From Ramazzottius varieornatus (Eukaryota; Tardigrada; Eutardigrada; Parachela; Ramazzottiidae): DNA of 64,000 nucleotides. Shown here piece by piece: positions 22,021-31,208 of this stretch; the first letter of the stretch is position 1; every line of letters begins with the position of its first letter. The notes beneath the pieces were generated by a model. It saw only the letters and a list, made by a program, of their open reading frames with translations. It did not search any database and was not told where the DNA came from. Location of the stretch: the NCBI GenBank assembly GCA_001949185.1, contig BDGG01000003.1:2587158-2651157 (forward strand). The letters run 5' to 3'. The translations under genes and the position numbers were made by a program.

Positions 22021-22932
22021 AGTAGCCAGATGGGCGGAAAGACTCGTTGGTGTCTTTCTTCGGGACTCTTCCTCCTTAGCGGAACCCATAGCTTCGTTTC
22101 AACTTTTCAGTGGAATGTGTATCAGAGAGGTCCGCTTTCGACCTAGCTTCCACCCTGCTCACAGTTTACAGTTACTCGGTTCTAGCTTTGGGTTCGGTCG
22201 AGAGAAACAATGCGGAAAACTGGTCATAAGGGTTTTATACCTTTTCGACATCGAACGAAAGCGAGTTCGCGAACTTAGAGAGATTGAGCTGAAAGCTCAT
22301 TTCTGGAACGTGAACAACGAGTAATCAAATAAAGGACTGAAACATCTTTCTGCTGCAAAGACGAAGTAGACGAAGAACTATCTAAGAGAAATTCCGTAAA
22401 AAAAAGATCGAACCCTGTTCCGATGGGAAGACACATGGCCAAATCGGCAAAGAGCGAAGAAATGGGGCCGAAGCTCTACCAGTAAAATCCCATTAAGTTA
22501 GTTTCAGTAGAGCTGAGTACTCACAATCGGTTGGCTTCCGCAATCGGGAATAACCGGAGGAAACCAGCCCCTCTGGCAATTTATGAGCTGCTTCCGGTAT
22601 TCTTGCTTATGGTTATACAATGTACCTACTGTACGACGCACCTGGCAAACTTATTATAGAGATTAAGTTGCCACTACCGTTCACTTTGCAACTGTAGCTA
22701 CGGCCTTGCTCCGCACCTTTCGTGACGTGTAACTACAGTTTGCTTTACGGAGCTCTCCTTATTTTCGAAAAATAGCGTAATCGGAGTTATGGTTGGCTAG
22801 CATTGGGAAGCATGGTGGCTTCCCAACTATTCAAAGTTATGATCAGCTGCTGCGCTTATGAGTGACGTTGCAACTCATCTTAACTTAGCTACAGTGGGAC
22901 TTTCGTCTGGCGGTGGCAACTTAATGTCTGTA
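22021..22932. other. Intergenic region
   Basis: The first 310 bp are probably the 3' UTR of the aprataxin-like gene. I see nothing further that can be supported. Confidence 0.45.
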
Positions 22933-23308
22933 TTAACCGCCTAGCTGGTAACTGTGCACCTCTATGACATCGTCGTTCTCCATGCCCATAGACTAAGCGT
23001 ATCCTCATCATTCACTCGCTGACCTAAAATTAACAGCAAAGTTGCACCATCTTGCGAGCTGGTGGAAAAGTATCTTGGTTTTTACCGTCGTACTGAAATC
23101 GCAAAGGCATTACATCGACTCCCATCCGCTCAGCCAAGGTCTTCTTGAGTTTCATTCCCAGTAATGGGATGCTGTGAACACGGCGATGTAGGTAAATCTG
23201 TTTATGTCGACCACACTTGAGCCTGATGAATTCCTCTGCAGGTTCAGTATTCGCGTCACCAGCATTGTTGGCCAGCTTGGGTTTCACGTCCTGCTCGGCG
23301 CCAGACAT
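22933..23308 (-). pseudogene. SUMO paralogue broken by a one-base deletion
   Basis: Exon 1 (23308-23086) encodes a SUMO-like start, about half identical to the intact SUMO at 27453-27942. An intron (23085-23024) follows at exactly the same place and phase as intron 2 of the intact gene, and exon 2 (23023-22933) ends in an LGG stop. Intron 1 of the intact gene is missing. Between the codons for ...DEDT and MENDDVIEV there is one base too few, so the C-terminal half is out of frame. If read without correction the protein ends early and lacks the di-glycine. It is either a decayed duplicate or carries a sequencing error. The middle of the fold is also diverged. Confidence 0.7.
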
Positions 23309-24046
23309 CTTGACGAAGAGAATCCAAGTTCGGCAACAGGTACAAGTCGACACTCCGCGAAGGGAACCGCTGCTTCTAGACGATCCCGACAGGACGATCA
23401 GCGTTCGGGCGGCGAACCACTAGCCGGCCTGGCCCGTACTCCGCGGGGTCCTGAGGGACGGATCTGTATCTCACTAGTCTACAGAGACGACAGCGCTGAG
23501 CGCCTACTGTAATGAATTTCGAAGAATTATGCTTGCAGCTTGCTGAGCTTGTGCGCGAGTTTTCCGATGTATGTGATATCTGAGGCTTTCGTCCACGGTT
23601 CTCTTGAGCAACACAATCGGCACATCCGGGATGGAATGGAGCGAGATAAAACGAGGACCGTAAGCACAGCCAGCGTGTGAGTAGACCTAATCAAGAATCA
23701 ATCGAGTTGTATGTAACGGTGCAACAGCGCCGTGCGATCCGATTAGCCAAATAACGGCATGGCTCCGCCCAGGCCAGCATCCAGTTCTTTGTTCGCCATT
23801 TTGCTTCGGAAATGAGCTTACAATACAGGCTTTCTCCGATCTTAAGCTTCTCTCTCTAGTCCACTGCACGCAATTTGATTACTGTATACTCTCCCGAAAT
23901 TCACGTACGTCACTCCATTCAGAGTGTAAAACTAGAGAAAGAGTTCTCATACGGTGACCATAACAGTGACGTACGTGAATTTCAGGAGAGCATACAGTAC
24001 TGGTTTCAGTTGCAGGTGAACGGTCGGAAGTGGACGTTCGAACAAA
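23309..24046. other. Intergenic region with a MITE
   Basis: It holds the 116-bp TA-flanked element at 23882-23997, which ends about 50 bp before the Maelstrom-like ATG. I see no gene. Confidence 0.5.
23882..23997. mobile_element. MITE with TA duplication, 116 bp
   Basis: Inverted repeats of about 33 bp begin CTGTATACTCTCCCGAAATT and end GAGAGCATACAG. TA flanks both ends (23880-23881 and 23998-23999). The 5' CTGTA end matches the presumed left end of the transposon at 62825. Confidence 0.85.
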
Positions 24047-25787
24047 ATGTCGCATGATGAGCTGTTCTCCCTGGATGAGATCAGCAAGAATCGAGTGCAG
24101 GCGGAGCCGAAATGGCAGCGCGAGGAGTTGACTCTGGAGCAACATCGCGATATTAACGAATGGGACCCTGGGCACAAGTTCGCCTACAAGTCCAAGGAGG
24201 GCGACAACGGGAATGGAAAATCCAGTGCGTACAGCATCTTCGTGAAGGAGATGGCGGCGAAAGACGGGCAAGGGTTCGTACCGCCGCGTGACAACAGCCG
24301 ATACGGACCCAGATGGGAGGTAAGACCCCGAAGAGGGACGGAGTACAACAAGCATGGTCGTTTGTTTATTTCAGGAAGAACATGACGATACTCTATGGGA
24401 TGACGTTGTCGGAAGGGTCAGGTGACTACGCCTACCACGTCTTTGTCGACCTGGACACCACCTTGATGGAGAACCCTCACGACGCGGAGGTTTGGCCTTG
24501 GGGATTCGGATTGCACGAGGACCGGATCCAGCCCGCCATAAAAGAGGCCTGGAATCAATGTAAGTAACCACTCATTTTGTCTTCTTGAATAAAAAAGAAT
24601 ACATACTTGGAACGTGGTCGAATGATTCGAGCCAGTTCGTTTTCCCCAGTGGCTCACACTTCAGGCCAAGAACAATGAGAATGTGCGCCACTTTGGATGA
24701 GGATTTGAGTACTGTTCATTTGCCTATGTCCTACTTGTACTGTATTTGTTGTTTCTTTTTATAGCTTTCTTCAAGCACAACATACCTTTTGTGAGGGCGA
24801 ACTTCGAAACGGAATCCAGAAAGGTCTTTCCGGTTATCTCGCATTTGAACAAGCACTACAATGGCTGGGATGAGCATGCTCGGAAGAAGCTTCCCTTCAA
24901 CAAGAACTATGCCGAGATCTACAAGACTATTGTAGAACTTGGTAGCGAGAATGCCACGAACGGCGAGCATCTTTTGGTCTTCACCAAGCTTCAAGAGGCC
25001 GAAATGGTCGAGCGATATCTGAAGTGGCTCCACGAACAAGCATTCAAGAAACTTGGAGCGGACAGCGGTAAATAACTTCCGGGCCTTCATTAGCAATAAT
25101 TATTTGTATCCTTTGCATTTCTACTTAATCTGGGAAAATATTACATTCTACTTTATGAAGTATTTGCAGTGCCGAAGGTCTCGTTTGAAGTTTGCTCGCT
25201 GGAGCATCTGGCTTGGCAAGCCGGAAGTATCTTGGGAATGGCGCCCACCGAGAAAACGATCGAACAGGCGCTCGCCAATCACTGTCAGACCGAAGATTTT
25301 CAGTTCAAGTAAGTCCACCAAACGTTTGGCGACTCGAGTTTGAAACACTTGTTGAGCTATAATAGGGAGAAAATATTGTGTATCTTCGAAACCGTTAAAG
25401 CAGCTCGTTTTAGATGCGGCTTTCACCAGAGCAAGCCTCCGTCCTTCATTTGTGCCCGTGCAGCGACTGTCACCAACGTGGAAGTTCGTTCTGGACGCTA
25501 GGGGTGTTAGTCGATTATCAAATTTATGTGTGATGTGCTTCAGGTTCAACCTTTCTGCCTTGCTGCTGCCGGCTTTCCAGTTGCCGCCAACGGAGAATCA
25601 CTTTCCTTATGGGGACACCGATATCCGAATGCCGTGGTTGGGAGCCTTTGGGAGAGCTAAAAAGAAGGCTGCAAAGGACCAAACCGATAGCTCTTCAGTT
25701 AACTTGATCATACTTTGTACTCCGGGAACCCTGAAGGAGGTTAGAGCCTCAGTAGACGAGTGTAGGTTTGGAAACGATGTGTCTTGA
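24047..25787 (+). CDS. Maelstrom-like piRNA-pathway protein, with two frame problems
   Basis: Exons: 24047-24319 (91 codons, possibly an HMG-like N-terminus with SSAYSIFVKEM), 24375-24559, 24765-25067, 25170-25308 and 25414-25501. Possible C-terminal coding runs from about 25547. The MAEL domain is recognisable from YHVFVDL, HLLVFTKLQEAEMVERYLKWL, FEVCSLEHLAW and the C-x-x-H...C cluster (CGFHQ, ICARA). Alignment from memory to fly Maelstrom over the central region is good. Two oddities appear. Exon 2 in the frame set by exon 1 meets a stop, whereas the MAEL frame is one base off. A TAG also lies just before the best donor for the last segment (FNLSALLLP, which resembles the Maelstrom C-terminus). 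Either the copy is damaged, or my junctions or the sequence are wrong there. Intron 24560-24764 has a palindromic element. Confidence 0.6.
24647..24693. repeat. GTGGCGCAC palindromic element in a Maelstrom-like intron
   Basis: Arms are CAGTGGCTCACAC and ATGTGCGCCACTT. The loop contains AGGCCAA. The right flank GTTCATTTGCCTATGTCC matches that of the copy at 6527. Confidence 0.75.
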
Positions 25788-25801
25788 AGTATTTGCTGTG
25801 C

Positions 25802-26175
25802 GCTTGCAGGGAACTCTGTTGCACTCTTCTCACTTTTTGCTTTTCCGTCTTCGATCTCGCTGCTGTTACGTTAATTTTAACCCTTTTATGTTTTACAGAG
25901 CTTTTGCCCTACCGGGCTTTCTTGGTCGTTGTATGAAGTAGCTTGCGCTTGTTTAGCTGTCAAATTTTACCTCAAACCGATAAATAATAGAGAACTGCTC
26001 CGGGCCCAAAACATTGCATAACTAGAAAACGTGCTGAGAAAGACTGTGTTTATTCAATTGCCGGATTTTCAGACAGACATAAATTGACAATCTGACGGTG
26101 TCAACCAGATTTGTCCCAAGAATTCTGCCCGGAAGTATCTGTCGAGGCAGAGTTCCGTGGTGGTTCGCTAACGTG
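25802..26175. other. Intergenic region
   Basis: I see no gene or repeat that can be supported between the Maelstrom-like gene and the next start. Confidence 0.4.
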
Positions 26176-27002
26176 ATGGCGTTTTGTACATGGCTCTTCG
26201 TCTTGGCTGTCTCGCTGAATTATCTCCACTGGGTCCTTTCAGGTGAGCCGTGTTCGACGCTGTGCTAATGTGCTGCTTGCAACATTGCAGAGCTTTTACA
26301 GAGGTAACCGTAAATGAGGAAGCTGGAGTGAGCGTCTTTAACGGTAGAAATGATCGAGAATCTTCCGCAACGGAAGTGGATCTTGGAGACGTCGCGGTGG
26401 CTCCCTCTATAGCGATCACACTGCCTCCACGAGAAGCCAAGACAAACAAGCTCGTTCGGAAAACTGCAGATCTTCTCCGGAAGTCCAACGAGCGTCTGTT
26501 CATGATCCCTGAGGACATTTTGCAAAGACTGGTAGACATCTCGGACCGTCTTCTCATACAGCCAACTCCTTCTCAGAGAAACAAAGTTAATGCTTTCACA
26601 GTGCGCCTGTTTCTAACCGTGGATTCCTCCAACGATCCGGATGGTACTGCGAGTAGTATTCGCTACCGCTATAGAACGCAAACTACCACCACATTTTACA
26701 CAGCTTCGCACGATGGTATGTAAGACTTGACGAGGAACTTCCTGGTTCCAGAACACCAATTAAGCTTTTCTGCGCACTCACTGCACTGTCGATTTGCAGA
26801 TGAGTTCCCAATGACCCATTCCTTGCCACCGAGTCGCCTCGAAGTTACTGCACCCATCGCCACTACGCTCAAGCTGACCACCATCCGCAACGACTCTCCC
26901 GTTACAGTGGAAATTACAACTTTCATGCCTATCCAGCTTTCTTCTGGATGGACTCAATCGTACGAAAAGACCGAGTTCAGATGGACCAAAATGATAGCGT
27001 AG
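26176..27002 (+). CDS. Unknown secreted protein, 227 residues
   Basis: Three exons (26176-26242, 26302-26715, 26800-27002) join in phase. The first exon is essentially a signal peptide (MAFCTWLFVLAVSLNYLHWVLS). The rest has no cysteine-rich motif or domain I recognise. It is Thr/Arg-rich with predicted beta strands such as NAFTVRLFLTVD and TTLKLTTIRND, suggesting a small beta-sandwich. There is no membrane segment after the signal. Confidence 0.65.
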
Positions 27003-27452
27003 TGCAGCAGAATTTTATAAGAATACGCTGCTACAGTCGTTCTTTCATGAAACTCAGCGAAGTGACTGAAGTCCAAATTTGGAATCTGCTCAGACCAAGA
27101 TAGCCATACGTGGACAATACGATCCTACGGCCTCGGCGAACTGCGCGAGAACTCTCAGTCATATAGAGTTCCCCAAGTATACAAATAAGATTCTAACAAT
27201 CGAATGCTAAGAGCAAGCGGTAAACTATGGACAACAACTAATCGTAATGAACTAAAGCGACGACTGAGGAATTTGACTATCAAGCCTACTAACGGTGGGA
27301 AGGTGCGCGGCCGAGTAAACGGTGGCGGTGAAGAGATATGGCGGAAAGTCTGTGAGTACAAATTCTAGCATCAGTCTCGCTTCTCTCATGGAAATCAACG
27401 GGAAGATAAATTAGACGGAATCACCAATCAACCGAACACTTACCTGGCGGGA
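27003..27452. other. Convergent intergenic region
   Basis: It contains the 3' ends of the unknown secreted gene (plus) and SUMO (minus). CCAG|GTAAGTG just after the SUMO stop suggests a 3' UTR intron. I see nothing else. Confidence 0.4.
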
Positions 27453-27942
27453 TTAGCAACCACCAACTTGCTCTTGATAGACTTCTATAACGTCGTCGTT
27501 TTCCATCTCCAAAGTTTGGGGTGTTTCGTGATCTTCCAGTCGCCGGCCTAAAAGCAACAAGTGCAACCATAATTAGCGAACTCGGGGCACAAGCCGTTGG
27601 CCATAGTCTTCCACGATGTTATACCCACCGTCAAAGAGGAATCGAAAGGAACCGACAGCAACTCCCATCCGGTCAGCGTAACTCTTCTTCAGCTTCCCAA
27701 GGGCCGTTGAGGATTTCACGCGGAAATGTACCTCGTTACTATCTTGTGAGACGACTCTGTGAAAACAACGAGATACGTTAGGCTAACGCCATGATTTCAA
27801 AACCAGTCCACGATCGACAAAAACAATGGTATGGTTAACATAACGCTTACCTGAGCTTGATGTACTCCTCTCCAGGCTCGTTCTTTGCCTCTCCGGCATT
27901 GCTGGCTGGGTTAGGCTTCGCTTCCTGCTCGTTGTCAGACAT
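27453..27942 (-). CDS. SUMO: SUMO (small ubiquitin-like modifier)
   Basis: Three exons (27942-27851, 27756-27629, 27547-27453) give 104 residues. A flexible acidic N-terminus is followed by a ubiquitin-like fold with the SUMO signatures EEYIKL, HFRVK, LKKSYADRMGV, RFLFDG, DDVIEVYQEQ and the di-glycine VGG. One residue (Cys) remains after GG, to be removed by a SUMO protease before conjugation. There is no obvious psi-K-x-E site in the N-terminus, so chain formation is uncertain. A damaged duplicate lies at 22933-23308. Confidence 0.93.
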
Positions 27943-28324
27943 CTTTGGCTTTGAGAAGATTTAGGTACGAAGAGAAGCCGACTTACTCCAGGCCCGATAG
28001 ACCGTTACCGCTCGTCTGTCCTGCAGGGACAGAGAGATCACCGTTTCGGGCAGAAGCTTGGGTTGGTAGATTCTCCAGGATAGCCGGGCCTCCAACCTGG
28101 AAACGGAAGCTCAAGAACAAAGCGCAGGGACACAGCTAAGATTGGATTCTGGAAGAAACCAGCTGGAATGGAAAATGTTTCGAAAGGAAAATGTAATTAA
28201 AATCGTGAAAATGTGCGATTCGGATCCCCAGGGGCGTCAAGAGAAATATTTTGGCTTTTGGGCCGGCCGTCGATGCAATTTTTCAGCCTCTGGTTGGACT
28301 TTGGAGGAGGACAATTGTGGCGGG

Positions 28325-28944
28325 TAGCGCTGGCAAAAGTACGATAAAGTTCGATACGATATATTTCGATATAATATCGGCGCATATTTTATTGCGGTCA
28401 TCAACATTTATTCGATATCAATATTTCGATACGATATTTTTCCGATACCGTATTTTCGATATATCTTATCATATCGCAGCGAAATATCTATATTTCTGGA
28501 ATTTTAGTTTTTCGGAATTCTACTGGTTCAAGCCCAAAAACTCAAGAAGCCGATCTCCACATAAGTATTAGTAAGATCGAGAGCGTTGGATGCAGCAAAG
28601 GCATGACTATACCAAGACTTCAAACACATGGAAACCTGGACAGAATTAGTACCAGAACCGAATGGGCGGAGTGTGCTCGGTACACCATGGCCGAAATCAA
28701 GTCTTTGAAATCAACCATGGTCTTCCGTATACGAGATATCACTGGCGAGTTTGCCATTCAGCAAAATACCGATATATCGAAAATACATCGATATGGCGCG
28801 ATACGATATCGCCGAACATTTTATTGCGTTAGTCGATCTGGGCTTCATATCGATATTTTCGATACGATATCTGACGCATATTTCATCGCAAAGATTCGAT
28901 ATATTTCGGTACGATATCGGTATACCGTATCGCTGCTAGCACTA
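28325..28944. mobile_element. hAT-type MITE, 620 bp, with perfect 8-bp duplication
   Basis: The ends are inverted: TAGCGCTGGCAAAAGTACGA on the left and, read in reverse, TAGTGCTAGCAGCGATACGG on the right. GTGGCGGG occurs on both sides (28317-28324 and 28945-28952). An 8-bp duplication with TAG-ended repeats is the hAT signature. Both arms are dominated by TCGATA/CGATAT words forming long imperfect palindromes. It has no transposase, and the intact duplication points to a recent insertion. Confidence 0.9.
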
Positions 28945-29039
28945 GTGGCGGGAGAGTAGTCAGGGTACGTGCGGTCCAGCCTGTGCTCATGTCCCCATTT
29001 TGGGCCATATGCCCGGCGAAAAATCAATTCTTAAATCAT

Positions 29040-29274
29040 ATGGGCTGTGGGCAAGGTTCCTTAAAAGTCGGGTCATGGGGTAGAGGCACAGCTGATGTAA
29101 TTTAACAAGGGTAAGGAAGGGTTGCAGGTTTTTCATGAAAATTCTTGGCCTGCACATGGCAAGCCCCGGCCCCTACCCTTGAGCTACCCTGGCCCTTGTC
29201 TAAATATTGTCGATCATGTCTCTACGCCGTGACCCCAGACTTCTGAGGAGCTCTGCCCAGACTCCAGAGCCCAT
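29040..29274. repeat. Inverted-repeat element, about 235 bp (copy B)
   Basis: It is similar along its length, in the opposite orientation, to 12815-13041. Both ends read ATATGGGCT when each is taken inward. Confidence 0.75.
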
Positions 29275-29732
29275 ATCACCTAACTTAGAGAATTTTGCTT
29301 TCGAATCAAAAGTCACTGAATCAATCACTCAACAAAGGTACCTTGACGTCATTTTAGACTGAACCATCACATGACAGACACCATGGGATTAGGGGTACAA
29401 TTCGCGTCAGTTTTTGCGCAACATTAGGAAAGATCCAGTTAATCCCATTTCTAGATAACTTTTGACGTTTCCTTCACTTCCGTCTGTGTGGATCTTCGAC
29501 CGGAGTACTGCTTTCCGCTTTTTCACGACGAGTACGACAAGCACGCAGGAATTGGTAAGGGAGGAGGTTGTTCGGATCTGCCAAGGAATAGTAGAGCTCT
29601 CGTGATGGACTGGGACTTGAGAGATTCTGGTCCTTTTTCTTGCAGACGGAAAGCATCGCAAAGTGGATATCGCCTTGAAAATGCAAACGCCCGTCGAAGC
29701 CTAGACCCATCATCATCGACTGTAAACTCGAG

Positions 29733-30162
29733 ATGCCTGCCATGACGCAGCCGGAGCAAAAATCTGTCGATACGGACGCGGTGTATCTGACGGTTCGTCA
29801 CAAGAAGAAGACCATCATGTTCTTCTGCAAAGAATCGGACTCTATCCATCGCGTCAAGGTACGCGTTACTCTATTTTTTAAACTTCGTTTCATAGTTAAG
29901 CCTCTTTGTCCTGCAGAACACCCTTGCACCATTGGTGAAGGCGCGTCCGGAGAACCAGAAGCTGTACTATGGGACGACCGTGCTGACCGATGAGCGAGCT
30001 CTGCAAGACTGTGGCATCAACTCGGGCAACGCTAAGGCCCAGCAGCCCGTGGAACTGTACTTGTCCCTTCGTGAAGACGGTGGATACTTCGAAGATGTCG
30101 ATATTATGCCCTACTCTACTCCTCCTCCGCTGCCAGATGTGATGAAAGAGCACCAGAACTGA
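29733..30162 (+). CDS. ELOB: Elongin B
   Basis: Two exons (29733-29858, 29917-30162) give 123 residues, close to the usual 118. The ubiquitin-like fold starts at DAVYLTVRHKKKTIMFF. The family C-terminal tail is present (YFEDVDIMPYSTPPPLPDVM). Elongin B pairs with Elongin C in Cullin-2/5 ubiquitin ligases and in the Elongin transcription complex. A second ATG three codons downstream (MTQPEQ) is an alternative start. Confidence 0.93.
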
Positions 30163-31208
30163 GTCTAACCCGCTGCTTTTAGTGTCAAAGCCTGCCTACG
30201 CGCGTAAGTCTGGAATGTTGCATACTCGCCTAAACATGCGTCGTTCTCAGTGAGCCTGTCTCGTATTGTGGAGAAATCCGATACTGTATTCTTTTTGCGC
30301 GATTAACTCGTTATCATATTGTTCAGCTTTTCACCGTTGCTGATTTTGTCGTTAACAGGAAGTTGCGCTGTTGCAAGGCTGTAGCCATCCCCTCAGATTT
30401 CATTTGCTGGATCGAAGTGGTTTTTGCGCTTACTAGCTTGGGTAAACTGATCGCCGCTTCTACTGGTCACGTTGCATTTTGAATACGTCGAATGAAACAT
30501 CTGGCAGCATAAGTTCCCGCAACTTCTTCCGTCTGCGCCTTCAGTCCGCAACCAGTTCCTCTGTAATTGCAGATAATTAGAAAGATTAAACTGAAGTCTC
30601 TAGTCAGGCGAGCATCGTAGCGTACCCTAATGCAGGAAAGTGTCTTGATTTTGGAGATGGAGATTTTTGAACTTCCTTGTCGGACTACGAATCGACGGCA
30701 ATACCCACTACAAGAGGTTCCTCGGAACTTCCTCCTGCGCCTCAACAGGAACATGGAGGTAAAATTTCGTCTCGTCTTGTATGGCACGGCAAAAGGTTTA
30801 CAACTGTACACCACAAAACTACCTGTTGATTCTCTTTTGTATCCGACAGCGAACGAAGTGTACCAGTGAGTGAATTGTAATCTGGAGTGCCTGGAGGTGT
30901 TACCTGGGCTCAATAGGTCGACTCGTTCGTACTTTAGACTCTGTTTTACGGCCTCATATACTCCATAGAAAGGACGGATTAGATTTGAATATACCATCAA
31001 CTCATTTTACGATGTGCACGACGTAAAGGCTCACGCATGGCCGACAATCAAAAAATGCATCGAAAATCAGGATTTACTGGTTCACAAATTACTGCTGTTA
31101 TGCAACGTGATCTGACGGCACCTTATTAATTTTCGTTTCCACATTGCAGGTGTGTTTCACCTCGTTCCTGATTTTATTTACTCAGCGACAAGCGTCCCTG
31201 GCGTCGGC
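30163..31208. other. Intergenic region between Elongin B and P450
   Basis: A 177-codon minus-strand ORF (30467-31000) has no domain, no clear splice context and a biased composition. I treat it as chance. I see nothing else. Confidence 0.45.

Larger units (their letters stand above)
27943..29732. other. Repeat-filled region between SUMO and Elongin B
   Basis: This divergent intergenic region contains the hAT MITE (28325-28944) and copy B of the 230-bp element (29040-29274). I see no protein-coding gene, though the last few hundred bases are probably the Elongin B 5' UTR and promoter. Confidence 0.5.

Noticed and set aside
30467-31000. 177-codon open frame on the minus strand downstream of Elongin B
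   Set aside because: It has no domain, signal peptide or splice context, and its composition resembles random translation. An overlapping plus-strand frame is equally unconvincing.
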